From positions 558,001 to 622,000 of the forward strand of contig NZ_AP025490.1 in the NCBI RefSeq assembly GCF_024347495.1: a stretch of 64,000 nt of DNA, given 5' to 3'. The notes beneath the pieces were generated by a model, which saw only the letters and a list, made by a program, of their open reading frames with translations, was not told the DNA's origin and searched no databases. Position 1 is the first letter of the stretch, and the number at the start of each line of letters is the position of its first letter. Positions 48,316 to 58,171 of the stretch are shown one piece after another. The position numbers and the translations under genes are program-made. Source of the stretch: Vibrio gallaecicus (GTDB taxonomy: Bacteria; Pseudomonadota; Gammaproteobacteria; Enterobacterales; Vibrionaceae).

Positions 48316-49260
48316 ATGAAAATAATGTTAGCTAACCCTCGTGGCTTTTGTGCCGGTGTTGATCGTGCGATCAGTATTGTTGAACGTGCACTTGAGATGT
48401 ATCAGCCGCCTATTTATGTTCGTCATGAAGTGGTTCATAACCGTTTTGTTGTTGAAGGGTTAAAACAGCGTGGTGCTATCTTTGTTGAAGAAATCAGTGA
48501 AGTGCCTGATGATAATATCGTGATCTTTTCTGCCCATGGTGTATCACAAGCTGTTCGCAAAGAAGCGAAAGAGCGCGAACTTACCGTTTTTGATGCGACT
48601 TGCCCGTTGGTAACGAAAGTTCATATGGAAGTGGCTCGTGCAAGCCGCAAAGATATGGAAGTGGTATTGATTGGTCATGCTGGTCACCCTGAAGTCGAAG
48701 GTACTATGGGGCAATACGCTAGTAAGTCAGGTGGTATGTATTTGGTAGAGAAACCGGAAGACGTTCAACATTTGGTAGTTAATGATGCGTCCAACTTGCA
48801 CTATGTCAGCCAAACGACATTATCGGTTGATGAAACCGCTGATGTGATTGAAGAGCTGCGCCGTGTTTTTCCTGAGATCCAAGGTCCACGTAAAGACGAT
48901 ATTTGTTACGCGACACAAAACCGACAAGATGCCGTTCGTGAAATGGCGAATGATGTAGATGTGGTTATTGTTGTTGGTTCTAAGAACTCATCAAATTCCA
49001 CAAGACTAAAAGAATTAGCCGAAAAGTTAGGTACGCCAGGTTATCTAACAGATTGCCCAGAAGACATAAAACCAGAATGGGTCGAAGGCAAGGTTAAGAT
49101 AGGTGTTACAGCCGGTGCATCAGCTCCTGAAGAGCTTGTGAATCAGATCCTTGATCGTATTCGAGAGTTAGGTGCTGAGGGAATTGAAGAGATTCAAGGG
49201 CGTGAAGAAAATATGTTTTTCGAAGTGCCTAAAGAGTTACAAATAAAACAGATAGACTAA
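48316..49260 (+). CDS. ispH: 4-hydroxy-3-methylbut-2-enyl diphosphate reductase
   Basis: Last step of the MEP isoprenoid pathway, an iron-sulfur enzyme making IPP and DMAPP. 314 residues. The three cluster cysteines are visible in [22 protein letters not shown] and [14 protein letters not shown] at 48316 is chosen because the protein then starts [12 protein letters not shown] as in E. coli; a TTG at 48304 is the alternative. The 220 bp before it hold a GGCAAGG/CCTTGCC hairpin but no T-run. Confidence 0.96.
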   Translation: MKIMLANPRGFCAGVDRAISIVERALEMYQPPIYVRHEVVHNRFVVEGLKQRGAIFVEEISEVPDDNIVIFSAHGVSQAVRKEAKERELTVFDATCPLVTKVHMEVARASRKDMEVVLIGHAGHPEVEGTMGQYASKSGGMYLVEKPEDVQHLVVNDASNLHYVSQTTLSVDETADVIEELRRVFPEIQGPRKDDICYATQNRQDAVREMANDVDVVIVVGSKNSSNSTRLKELAEKLGTPGYLTDCPEDIKPEWVEGKVKIGVTAGASAPEELVNQILDRIRELGAEGIEEIQGREENMFFEVPKELQIKQID

Positions 49261-49270
49261 CGATTCTAAA

Positions 49271-49303
49271 TGGGGTTTGAGTGTAAGTCGTACTCAAATC
49301 CCA
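49271..49303. other. Hairpin between convergent ispH and btsR
   Basis: 12-bp stem TGGGGTTTGAGT/ACTCAAATCCCA (one wobble), 9-nt loop. No T-run follows on either strand, so terminator activity is uncertain. Confidence 0.5.
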
Positions 49304-49341
49304 TGACTCGTCCATACTTGCCTTATGAACATACCCGCCCA

Positions 49342-50073
49342 CTATTGAATCCCTAACTGCTCTTTTAATACTTTCAAATAGCGCCGGCTCACTGGGATCT
49401 CAAAGCCAGTTGAAGTGATGATTTCAGCCAAACCATTCTCTAAAAGCTTTATTTCTTGAATCCATTGTATATTCACTAAAAACTGCCTGTGACAGCGAAT
49501 CAAATGAGTTTTTTCCTCTAGTACCTTTAGTGTCAGTTGTGAGCAAGCAGTTTGTGTTGAGCTTCTTACATGAACACCACTAATATCAGAGTAAGCGCAC
49601 TCGACTGATTTACTCGACATAATCACAATTCTGTTATGCCCAATACAGGGAATTTGCTCTAAATTTTCAGGTGCGATTTCATTAACACTTTGCACTGGTA
49701 GAGTGAGCCCTTGGTTGTGCACCTTACTTAATCTAGTCACGCTTTTTTTCAGGCGCTGTGGTTCTACGGGTTTAAGCAAGTAATCAAAAGCATTGTCTTC
49801 AAAAGCTTGAATCGCATATTGATCGTAGGCAGTAACAAAAACAACGTAAGGCATAGAATCAGGGTCGAGCATGCTAAGTAATTCAATTCCAGTAACCTGT
49901 GGCATTTGAATATCAAGATAAACCACATCGGGCTTGAGTTGGTTTATTTTCTTCAAACCTTCAATCGCATTACTTGCTGAGCCAATCACTTCCACACCGC
50001 CAGTTTCAAGAAGCAGCTCCGTTAACTCCTCTCGTGCAAACTGTTCGTCGTCGATGACTAATGCCTTCAACAT
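49342..50073 (-). CDS. btsR: LytTR-family response regulator BtsR (YehT-like)
   Basis: Response regulator partnered with BtsS; in E. coli the pair senses extracellular pyruvate and activates the pyruvate transporter gene btsT (yjiY). 243 residues: receiver domain with phospho-Asp in VVYLDIQMPQVTG and Lys in LLKPVEPQ; C-terminal LytTR DNA-binding domain (about 140-243). AAGGAG before the ATG, 73 bp after btsS. The cstA-type gene nearby has upstream repeats fitting the BtsR motif. Confidence 0.9.
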   Translation of the reverse strand: MLKALVIDDEQFAREELTELLLETGGVEVIGSASNAIEGLKKINQLKPDVVYLDIQMPQVTGIELLSMLDPDSMPYVVFVTAYDQYAIQAFEDNAFDYLLKPVEPQRLKKSVTRLSKVHNQGLTLPVQSVNEIAPENLEQIPCIGHNRIVIMSSKSVECAYSDISGVHVRSSTQTACSQLTLKVLEEKTHLIRCHRQFLVNIQWIQEIKLLENGLAEIITSTGFEIPVSRRYLKVLKEQLGIQ

Positions 50074-50146
50074 ACTTGCTCCTTAAGAATAAGCGTGCCG
50101 TGTAAAGCTATCTTCGCTTGTAAAAGTCTCGTTCCTTGTGACATTT

Positions 50147-51847
50147 CTAAACCTGATTATGAGTATGTGATTGGAAATGATCTTGCTTAGGGATCATAAA
50201 GCTCATTCGGGTAAATTGCTGTGGAATACATTCTATTTTTAATGAAGATTGAGCGCCAAATAGATGAGTGAGTCGCTTATCTACAATTTCCATGCCTAGC
50301 CCTTGATGGTTATCCTCGGGATCTTGGTAATTACCAGCATTGTCTTCGACTGTAATTTTAAAACCATGAGCAGTTTCTTGGCTGTATATTCGAATGCATC
50401 CACCTTCGAGTAAGTTCGATATCCCATGTTTAATGGCGTTTTCAACCAAAGGTTGCAAAGTGAAGCTTGGAATCTTCAAGTCATATAAACTCGGGTCTAT
50501 CTCCCAAATAATTTCAAGCCGATCAGTAAAGCGAGCTTTCTCAATCGTAAGATAGGAATTGACGTGAGCAAGTTCATCTTTGACCGTTACCGAGCTGATG
50601 TTTTGCTTGAGGTTACTGCGGAAAAATTGAGAAAGGTGCTGTATTAATCCTCGCGCTGTATCCGGATCTTTTCTTGTAACTGCACTAATGGTATTCAAAG
50701 CATTGAACAAAAAATGTGGGTTTACCTGTGCGTGTAAAAGCTTTATTTCGGCTTGAGTAAGTAAGGTTTGCTGTTGCTGATAATTACTAAAAAGTAGTTG
50801 GCTTGAAAGCAGTTGGGCAATACCTTCAGCCATAGACATGTTGATGGTAGAAAATAACTTTAGCTTAGGTTCGTACAGCTTTATTGTGCCGACCACCTCA
50901 TCACCTGAACGTAATGGAATAATGAGTGCAGATCCTAATTTACAATTGGCAGATAAGGAGCATTGGTATGGAGTATCTTTACCATCCAGATAAATAATAT
51001 CGTTTTTATTCATTGCTTCGAGGGTGGAATGCGAAGAAATTGGCGTATTGGGTTTATGGTGTTCATCGCCAATGCCTACAAAAGCTAAAATTTTCTCTCT
51101 ATCGGTAATAGCGACAGCACCAACATTGGTTTCCTCATAGACAATACGAACAATTTGCTCTGCGTTTTTTGAATTAAACCCACCATGTAGTATCCCCACA
51201 GAGCGCTCTGCAATGGTCAAAGCTCGGCGAGAGAAGGTCGCAGAATACTTCTCAAAAATGGTTTTTTTATCTTGGATAATGCTCATAAAGAGTGCAGCAC
51301 CACATGAGTTTGCGATAATCATTGGCGCAGCAATATCAGAAACAAGCGCGTAAGACTGAGCAAAAGGCTTGGCAACGATCAGTAAGACGAGCATTTGGAT
51401 AATTTCGGCAAACAATGTGATTGAGAAAACAACCATAGGGTTAAATAGTTGCTCCGTTTTATTCCTGCGAACTAAATAAATATGAAGTAGCCCGCCAATT
51501 AGACCTTCGGCTGTGGTAGAAATGGCACAAGCAAGGTCGGTAAAGCCCCCTAATGAATATCGATGAATTCCTCCTGTTAGCCCAACGGCGAAGCCAACTA
51601 CAGGACCTCCAAATAACCCGCCCATGACCGCTCCAATCGCTCGTGTATTAGCAATGGCGTCATTGATTTGCAAGCCAAAATACGTACCCATGATACAAAA
51701 TAATGAGAATACGACGTAGAGACTGAACTTATGTCTTAGTCGAGAAGAAACATTGAGTAAAGGAAGGAAAATTGGCGTTTTACTTAGCATGTAAGCAAGT
51801 ACTAAGTAGACGCACATTTGTTGAAGTAAGGAGAGAACCAGTTCCAT
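50147..51847 (-). CDS. btsS: LytS-type sensor histidine kinase BtsS (YehU-like)
   Basis: Membrane histidine kinase, pyruvate sensor by analogy with E. coli. 566 residues: an N-terminal 5TM-LYT domain (about 1-195, with GGLFGGPVVGFAVGLTGGIHR region), a GAF domain (about 215-345), and a His_kinase domain with phospho-His in QVNPHFLFNALN, then an ATPase domain with PLVENAIKHGI. AAGGG precedes the ATG. Immediately upstream of btsR; the two form an operon. Confidence 0.91.
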   Translation of the reverse strand: MELVLSLLQQMCVYLVLAYMLSKTPIFLPLLNVSSRLRHKFSLYVVFSLFCIMGTYFGLQINDAIANTRAIGAVMGGLFGGPVVGFAVGLTGGIHRYSLGGFTDLACAISTTAEGLIGGLLHIYLVRRNKTEQLFNPMVVFSITLFAEIIQMLVLLIVAKPFAQSYALVSDIAAPMIIANSCGAALFMSIIQDKKTIFEKYSATFSRRALTIAERSVGILHGGFNSKNAEQIVRIVYEETNVGAVAITDREKILAFVGIGDEHHKPNTPISSHSTLEAMNKNDIIYLDGKDTPYQCSLSANCKLGSALIIPLRSGDEVVGTIKLYEPKLKLFSTINMSMAEGIAQLLSSQLLFSNYQQQQTLLTQAEIKLLHAQVNPHFLFNALNTISAVTRKDPDTARGLIQHLSQFFRSNLKQNISSVTVKDELAHVNSYLTIEKARFTDRLEIIWEIDPSLYDLKIPSFTLQPLVENAIKHGISNLLEGGCIRIYSQETAHGFKITVEDNAGNYQDPEDNHQGLGMEIVDKRLTHLFGAQSSLKIECIPQQFTRMSFMIPKQDHFQSHTHNQV

Positions 51848-51950
51848 TACAAACCCTTAAAGATCAGATGTTATAAGTTTAAGTGATTGATTAGTATTAA
51901 ACAAAACAAATAAGGGATTAGATGGAAAGGCTTAACCTTGGCGTAGGTAA

Positions 51951-51997
51951 TGATTAAAGTTAGGTAGAAAACAGATGTTATGACCTAACTTTAATCA
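51951..51997. repeat. Perfect 15-bp inverted repeat upstream of btsS
   Basis: Arms TGATTAAAGTTAGGT (51951-51965) and ACCTAACTTTAATCA (51983-51997) with a 17-nt loop. No T-run on either side. Confidence 0.85.
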
Positions 51998-52052
51998 CTA
52001 CTGTCTCAGTGTTTTAACCCACTGTTTAATTCATTTGTAGAGCACTGAAAGA

Positions 52053-52112
52053 TCAGTAGAAAATGAATAATTCAGAGGTATCAAATAACTTAAAAAATGA
52101 AAAATCTTCCAT
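52053..52112 (-). CDS. Candidate 19-residue Phe-rich leader-like ORF
   Basis: Starts at 52112 with AGGAG six bases upstream and reads MEDFSFFKLFDTSELFIFY, six Phe in nineteen residues. It resembles an amino-acid leader peptide in composition, but the next gene on this strand is btsS, not a Phe biosynthesis gene. Two hairpins follow. No homologue is known to me. Confidence 0.45.
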   Translation of the reverse strand: MEDFSFFKLFDTSELFIFY

Positions 52113-52249
52113 GTTTTTCTCCTAGCACTAGAGTATTTAGGCGTTTGGTTTTTATCGTTATCTATTTAACCCTAGTGCAGGTCATGGTGGTTTTCCATGC
52201 CTATTTCTATTCTTATTTGTTGCTTTAGCAATGCATTGTTTTTAGTTAG

Positions 52250-52281
52250 GAAAAACTAAGCCCATCATATGATGGGCTTAG
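52250..52281 (-). terminator. Terminator after cstA
   Basis: Perfect 26-bp palindrome at 52256-52281 (half CTAAGCCCATCAT). On the minus strand it is followed by TTTTT, fitting an intrinsic terminator 91 bp beyond the cstA stop. Confidence 0.88.
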
Positions 52282-52371
52282 AAGGGGTTATTTAAGCTTT
52301 AGATAAACCCAAGTTGCAAGCAAAGGTGTTACTTATTATTGAAGCTGCTGTGATTGTTGAGATCATTGTCT

Positions 52372-53871
52372 CTATGCAGTTTTAGTGACTGCTTTATTTT
52401 CATCAGCTGATTCATCTTGTTCATTTGCGTAGTCACGTTCGCCTTTCCCTTTGGAAATCTTGATGACATAAGCGGTAATCAATAGTGCAGATACAACGCC
52501 GACAATAGTCGATAATTGCATTGGTAAGCCAAAACCAAGTTGGCTGTTACTTAAAATAAAGGTGATACATACTGTTGTCATGAAAATAGCTGGAACGGTT
52601 GTTATCCAGTGCAATTTATTATGGCGTAGTAGGTATGCGGATGCTGTCCACAGCATCATGACTGCGGTTGATTGGTTAGCAAAACCAAAGTAGCGCCAGA
52701 TAATACCGAAATCTACTTGAGTCAAAATGCCACCTAAAACAAACAGAGGTAATGCCATTAGTAGGCGGTTACGCAGTGTTTTCTGTTCCATGTTGAAGTA
52801 TTCAGCAAGGATAAGACGGCTTGAACGGAAAGCTGTGTCACCAGAAGTGATTGGTAGAATAACCACGCCAAGGAAAGCAAGGATACCACCAAATACACCC
52901 AGCAAACCAAATGAAGCGCTGTATACCACGTTACCCGGACCACCGTTTGCAATCGCGTCAGACAGAGATTCAACTGAACCGAAGAACGATAGAGCAAGTG
53001 CACACCAGATTAGAGCAATGATACCCTCACCAATCATTGCACCGTAGAAAACGAAACGGCCGTTCTTTTCATTTTCCATACAACGCGCCATAAGTGGTGA
53101 CTGAGTCGCGTGGAAACCTGATATAGCGCCACAAGCAATAGTGATGAATAGTGCAGGCCAAAGTGGTAGGTCATTTGGATTCATGTTGGTGAACATGTCT
53201 TTCATCTCAAAGCCACCCATGATTTGGTGCTCGTCTGATAAGCCAATAGCAGTGATTAATCCAACAGACATGAAAATCAGCAGTGCGCCAAATAGTGGGT
53301 AGAAACGACCAATAATCTTATCTACAGGGACAACAGTAGCGATGATGTAGTAGGCAAAGATAATTACAACCATTGTAGACATCGACATGGTGAAATCAGT
53401 TTGGTCATTGACTAGGTTAGTAATCATACCTGCAGGTGCTGAAACAAAAACAACCCCAACAAGAAGTAGTAGGACAATGGCAAAGATATTCATAAAGTGT
53501 TTTGCGCCATTACCTAAGTAACGTCCAGTGATAGTAGGAACTGAAGCTCCGCCATTACGGATAGATAACATGCCAGAGAAGTAGTCGTGAACTGCGCCTG
53601 CAAATACACAGCCTAGAACAATCCATAACATTGCAGCAGGACCGTATAAAGCCCCCATAATAGGTCCAAATATTGGTCCAACACCTGCGATGTTAAGTAA
53701 TTGAACTAAATATACTTTAGGTGTCGACATGGGTACGAAATCCACGCCATCTTGTTTGGTAATTGCTGGGGTTTTACGGTTTTCATTGATACCGAAAACC
53801 TTTTCGATAAAAGTACCGTAAATAAAATAGCCACCAATTAAAGCTGCTACGCAAGTTAGAAACCACATCAT
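52372..53871 (-). CDS. cstA: CstA-family pyruvate/peptide transporter
   Basis: Inner-membrane carbon starvation protein family. E. coli members CstA and BtsT import pyruvate (CstA was first linked to peptides). 499 residues, the short form found in vibrios, with about thirteen transmembrane segments. Family motifs: LLNIAGVGPIFGPIMGALYGP, VHDYFSGMLSIRNGG and GAISGFHATQSPLMAR. The C-terminus is an acidic tail. It lies next to btsSR, and the 5' region has seven BtsR-like half-sites, so pyruvate-induced expression is likely. It could equally be named btsT; sequence alone does not decide. Confidence 0.9.
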   Translation of the reverse strand: MMWFLTCVAALIGGYFIYGTFIEKVFGINENRKTPAITKQDGVDFVPMSTPKVYLVQLLNIAGVGPIFGPIMGALYGPAAMLWIVLGCVFAGAVHDYFSGMLSIRNGGASVPTITGRYLGNGAKHFMNIFAIVLLLLVGVVFVSAPAGMITNLVNDQTDFTMSMSTMVVIIFAYYIIATVVPVDKIIGRFYPLFGALLIFMSVGLITAIGLSDEHQIMGGFEMKDMFTNMNPNDLPLWPALFITIACGAISGFHATQSPLMARCMENEKNGRFVFYGAMIGEGIIALIWCALALSFFGSVESLSDAIANGGPGNVVYSASFGLLGVFGGILAFLGVVILPITSGDTAFRSSRLILAEYFNMEQKTLRNRLLMALPLFVLGGILTQVDFGIIWRYFGFANQSTAVMMLWTASAYLLRHNKLHWITTVPAIFMTTVCITFILSNSQLGFGLPMQLSTIVGVVSALLITAYVIKISKGKGERDYANEQDESADENKAVTKTA

Positions 53872-53951
53872 AACGTGTTATCCCTGAGTTGAATGAGTAA
53901 GTCAGAGTGCATACTAGAATAAGGAAATAGAAGCTTCACGCGATACTGAAG

Positions 53952-54080
53952 CGAGTGGTCGAATGGCGAGTTTAGTGGTGCTTATCTGAATTAAGTGGTT
54001 TGGAGGAAGCTTGAGTGGTTTAGGGTAAGTGCGAGTGGCTAAATAAAATGTCTAAGTGGTTATTAACCTATTTAAGTGGT
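53952..54080 (-). promoter_or_regulatory. Array of seven BtsR-like half-sites upstream of cstA
   Basis: AGTGGY elements on the plus strand start at 53954, 53974, 53994, 54014, 54034, 54055 and 54075, i.e. steps of 20, 20, 20, 20, 21 and 20 bp. On the cstA strand they read ACCACT(T/C)A or close variants; four are exact matches to the E. coli BtsR motif ACC(G/A)CT(C/T)A as I recall it. E. coli uses two such half-sites 13 bp apart. A candidate -10 TATTCT lies at 53916-53921 on the minus strand, putting the array from about -45 to -170. Confidence 0.85.
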
Positions 54081-54271
54081 TCTATCTTTTAGGTTGCCAG
54101 CTTTTACAAATATCTAACGCTTTACTATATCGAGAGTTTCACTAATGCTTAATTTGTTGGAACACTCTAGACCAATGCAAATATGACTACTGATTAAAAG
54201 GGATTTAAATCGTTCACTGGTTATTATTGCCTTTTAGTGGCAACCTATAGTTATAAAAGTAAGGGATTGAA
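54081..54271. other. Remainder of cstA-lipoprotein divergent region
   Basis: Beyond the BtsR-like array, the gap to the DUF2799 gene shows no further repeats, hairpins or ORFs that I can support. Confidence 0.4.
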
Positions 54272-54616
54272 ATGAAAAGAATAACAACGTGTTTATTGGC
54301 TATGGCTGCATTGTCAGGTTGTACGGCAAACCTTCAAGATCTAGCAAATGAAGGTGACTGGGTAGAAATAGGTTATCGAGACGGTGTGAAAGGAAACCCT
54401 CAACGTCTATATAGTGAGTTATCAGCATTAGGCAGTGTTGATCAAGCGAGTTATGAAACTGGTTATCAGCAAGGTGTAGAAGAGTTTTGCGATCCGAACC
54501 ATGCCTTTCAAATTGGGCTGTCAGGTCAGTATTACGAAGGAGTATGCGCAGGCTTCGAGCATGCTCAGCAGTTCCGTATGGAGTGGCAACGTGGTTGGAC
54601 TGAATACAGTAACTAG
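54272..54616 (+). CDS. DUF2799 family lipoprotein
   Basis: 114-residue exported lipoprotein: signal sequence with lipobox LSGC (lipidated Cys about residue 17), followed by a DUF2799-like domain recognised by repeated GYRDGVKG, GYQQGVEEFC and Y-E-G-V-C-A-G-F motifs. Two cysteines in the mature part (EEFC and EGVC) could form a disulfide. AAGGGA precedes the ATG. Function unknown. Confidence 0.8.
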   Translation: MKRITTCLLAMAALSGCTANLQDLANEGDWVEIGYRDGVKGNPQRLYSELSALGSVDQASYETGYQQGVEEFCDPNHAFQIGLSGQYYEGVCAGFEHAQQFRMEWQRGWTEYSN

Positions 54617-54654
54617 GCTTTTCTTTTCAAGATTTAGTTGAGTACATTCAACTT

Positions 54655-54705
54655 AACGCGCTTTTTATCTTTAAGACGATTAGAGATGCAAAGCGCGTTT
54701 TGTTT
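54655..54705. terminator. Putative terminator after the DUF2799 gene
   Basis: AACGCGCTTT/AAAGCGCGTT 10-bp stem with a 25-nt loop, followed by TTGTTTTT. Confidence 0.6.
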
Positions 54706-54710
54706 TTAAC

Positions 54711-55719
<1,009 letters not shown>

Positions 55720-56835
55720 TCAGTCTGCATAATATAAAACACCCAAAGAGGCGAGCTTACTCGCCCCAGTCACTTCAGGTAAATTACTAGGTAAGTTATG
55801 AATTCGTCGTTGGGCAAGCCATGCGAAAGCCATTGCTTCCATATAATCAGCGCTGACACCTTTTGAATCTGTGGAGGCAACATTCCAATTAGGGAGTAAT
55901 CGTGTAAGCCTTTCCATTATGAGTGGGTTACAGGCGCCACCGCCACAAACCAGTAATTCAGGTTCGGTGCCCAAGTGATAGCGGTTAACTTCGTTTGCTA
56001 TTGTGGTTGCGGTAAATTCACAAAGTGTACATTGAACATCTTCAGGTGATAAATGGGTAAATTGAGATAACTGTTTTTCGAGCCAAGGTAAATTAAATAG
56101 TTCTCGCCCAGTACTTTTTGGAGGACGTTGCTCGAAATAAGCGTTACGTAGTAGTTGTTCTAATAATGGTTCGTGAGTAGATCCTTGCTTAGCAAATTGT
56201 GCATCACGATCGAACTTCTGGTTGAGGTGTTTATCAACCCAAGCGTCCATGAGCATGTTGCCAGGTCCGGTGTCATAGCCAAGTACTGGGTGATTTGGTC
56301 GCAGAACGGAAATGTTGGCAATGCCACCAATATTTAGAACGATAACTGAGCTAGAGCTTGCTTTGAATATCGTGTGATGAAATGCAGGGACTAAAGGTGC
56401 ACCTTGCCCGCCTAACGCCATATCTTTTCGTCTAAAGTCAGCAATCGTTTGAATACCTGTTTTGGTCGCAATGACGTTGGCATCACCTAACTGCATAGTA
56501 AAGGGAGAAGAGCCTGTAGGTTGATGAAAAACCGTTTGACCATGGTTACCTACCGCAGTGATATCTTTTGCAGAGTAGCCAGACCTTTCGAGTAAATCTA
56601 ATACGGCATCAGCAAAGAGGTGACCAAGCTGGTGGTCTATTTCACCAATGGCTTTTAAATCTGTAGCTTGACCAATACAAACATTGAGTAAGCTTTGTTT
56701 AAGACTATTAGGCATTGGGTGTTCACCATGGGCAATAAGGGAAATTTTATTGCCACTAATGCTGACTAATGCTGTGTCGACTCCATCCATGCTAGTGCCA
56801 GACATCACACCAATATAAAGCTCTCTCTGTTTCAT
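55720..56835 (-). CDS. anmK: Anhydro-N-acetylmuramic acid kinase
   Basis: Opens and phosphorylates anhydro-MurNAc to MurNAc-6-P in peptidoglycan recycling. 371 residues from ATG 56835, supported by GGAAGAG upstream and the E. coli-like start just before YIGVMSGTSMDGVD (phosphate-binding loop). Other motifs: NHGQTVFHQP, LNIGGIANIS and GYDTGPGNMLMD. Upstream of murQ and divergent from nagZ, so three recycling genes sit together. Confidence 0.95.
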   Translation of the reverse strand: MKQRELYIGVMSGTSMDGVDTALVSISGNKISLIAHGEHPMPNSLKQSLLNVCIGQATDLKAIGEIDHQLGHLFADAVLDLLERSGYSAKDITAVGNHGQTVFHQPTGSSPFTMQLGDANVIATKTGIQTIADFRRKDMALGGQGAPLVPAFHHTIFKASSSSVIVLNIGGIANISVLRPNHPVLGYDTGPGNMLMDAWVDKHLNQKFDRDAQFAKQGSTHEPLLEQLLRNAYFEQRPPKSTGRELFNLPWLEKQLSQFTHLSPEDVQCTLCEFTATTIANEVNRYHLGTEPELLVCGGGACNPLIMERLTRLLPNWNVASTDSKGVSADYMEAMAFAWLAQRRIHNLPSNLPEVTGASKLASLGVLYYAD

Positions 56836-56935
56836 TCCTAAACTCTTCCGACATTGGGTTAAAAACATTGTAATGCAAAATCAAAGCGAATAATCTCGAT
56901 AAGTTTATGAATTTTAGGCTTAGTAAGGGATAAAT

Positions 56936-57925
56936 ATGGGACCGTTATGGCTCGATGTCGCAGGTTGTGAATTGACGGCAGAAGATAAAGAAGTTTTGGA
57001 GCATCCAACCGTAGGTGGTGTCATATTATTTGCTCGTAACTATTATGATAGTGAGCAGCTTCTAGCCTTGAATACCGCTATAAGAAAAGCGGCTAAGCGT
57101 CCTATTTTAATTGGTGTTGACCAAGAAGGCGGAAGAGTTCAGCGTTTTCGTGACGCGTTTTCTATCATTCCTGCTGCTCAAGAATTTGCGAAACATAAAA
57201 ATGGTGAAGAATTAGCTGAGCAAGCTGGCTGGCTAATGGCGGCTGAGCTGATTGCTCACGATATTGATTTAAGCTTCGCGCCTGTTTTGGATAAAGGTCA
57301 TGAGTGCAAAGCGATAGGAAACCGTGCTTTCGGCGATAATATTGAGACTATTGTTCGCCACAGCAGTGCATTTATATCGGGGATGAAATCCGTAGGGATG
57401 GCTACAACAGGTAAACACTTCCCTGGGCATGGTGGTGTGATTGCTGATTCTCACTTAGAAACCCCTTATGACGAGCGCCATGATATTTTTGAAACAGATA
57501 TGGCTATCTTTAAGGCTCAAATTGAAGCGGGCATTCTTGATGCAATGATGCCAGCGCATGTGATTTATCCCAATTACGATAGCCAGCCAGCTAGTGGTTC
57601 TAAATACTGGCTTCAGACTGTACTTAAGCAGCAGTTAGGGTTCAAAGGGCTCATTTTCTCTGATGACTTAACTATGGAAGGGGCGGCAATTATGGGTGGA
57701 CCCGCCGACAGAGCGAAGGCTGCTTTGAATGCGGGTTGTGACATGGTGTTGATGTGTAATAAACGAAATGCACAAATTGAAGCTCTTGATCACTTAGCTA
57801 TTCAAGAGGTGCCTTTAGCTAACTCATTGCTTAAAAAACGCAACTTTGATTTACCAACTCTTCATTCGGATAGCCGATGGAAAGAGGCTTCAGAACAAAT
57901 TAAGCGAATGCTAAACGCTGGGTGA
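56936..57925 (+). CDS. nagZ: Beta-N-acetylhexosaminidase NagZ
   Basis: Cytosolic glycoside hydrolase family 3 enzyme removing GlcNAc from GlcNAc-anhydroMurNAc peptides; its product feeds anmK and murQ next door. 329 residues. GH3 motifs: [12 protein letters not shown], the catalytic acid/base loop KHFPGHGGV (Asp-His dyad downstream), and the nucleophile Asp in [17 protein letters not shown] precedes the ATG. NagZ activity also controls AmpC-type beta-lactamase induction in some bacteria. Confidence 0.96.
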   Translation: MGPLWLDVAGCELTAEDKEVLEHPTVGGVILFARNYYDSEQLLALNTAIRKAAKRPILIGVDQEGGRVQRFRDAFSIIPAAQEFAKHKNGEELAEQAGWLMAAELIAHDIDLSFAPVLDKGHECKAIGNRAFGDNIETIVRHSSAFISGMKSVGMATTGKHFPGHGGVIADSHLETPYDERHDIFETDMAIFKAQIEAGILDAMMPAHVIYPNYDSQPASGSKYWLQTVLKQQLGFKGLIFSDDLTMEGAAIMGGPADRAKAALNAGCDMVLMCNKRNAQIEALDHLAIQEVPLANSLLKKRNFDLPTLHSDSRWKEASEQIKRMLNAG

Positions 57926-57952
57926 TAAATAAACACTCAATAAGTTTTAAGG

Positions 57953-57981
57953 AGGCGATATGAGAAATATCGTCTTTTTTG
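57953..57981 (+). terminator. Terminator after nagZ
   Basis: AGGCGATAT/ATATCGTCT stem (one wobble), GAGAA loop, six T residues. Confidence 0.85.
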
Positions 57982-58037
57982 TATGTGTGAGACGCGGTTT
58001 AGAACTATTTGTATCTTATAACTAATTAAAATCTTAG

Positions 58038-58162
58038 TGTAAATATTAATTTACACTAAATGTTTTTTATTATTTACACTTGCAATCGTTTTTATAGCTG
58101 TTATTTTAGTTTCTAAAGATTGTTAGCCCATATGGATGTCTGGGTGTAAAAATAAATATACA
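58038..58162 (+). promoter_or_regulatory. aroF promoter region with three TyrR-type boxes
   Basis: Box 1 at 58038-58055, TGTAAA-N6-TTTACA, is a perfect TyrR consensus. Box 2 at 58061-58078 (TGTTTT-N6-TTTACA) is weak. Box 3 at 58145-58162 (TGTAAA-N6-TATACA) has one mismatch and lies just before the aroF start. A promoter TTGCAA-16 bp-TATTTT sits at 58080-58107. This layout of a strong and a weak adjacent box near the promoter is typical of TyrR repression by tyrosine. Confidence 0.85.
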
Positions 58163-58171
58163 GGTTGAGTT

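Larger units (their letters stand above)
51848..52371. other. cstA-btsS intergenic region
   Basis: 524 bases. On the minus strand, after the cstA terminator (52250-52281), it holds a Phe-rich 19-codon ORF (52053-52112), a short hairpin CAGTG/CACTG (52007-52024) and a perfect 15-bp inverted repeat (51951-51997), then the btsS leader. It must include the btsS promoter; I cannot place it with confidence. Confidence 0.55.

Noticed and set aside
52053-52112. True pheA attenuator
   Set aside because: The Phe-rich peptide resembles a phe leader, but no pheA follows and the hairpin lacks a T-run, so I report it only as a candidate ORF.
52172-52198. Eight-codon minus-strand ORF (MENHHDLH)
   Set aside because: Too short to judge; the ribosome binding site is weak and no structure follows directly.
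53952-54080. CRISPR or iteron array from regularly spaced repeats
   Set aside because: Repeats are only about 8 bp with 12-13 bp spacers, no cas or rep gene is near, and the unit matches a BtsR half-site.
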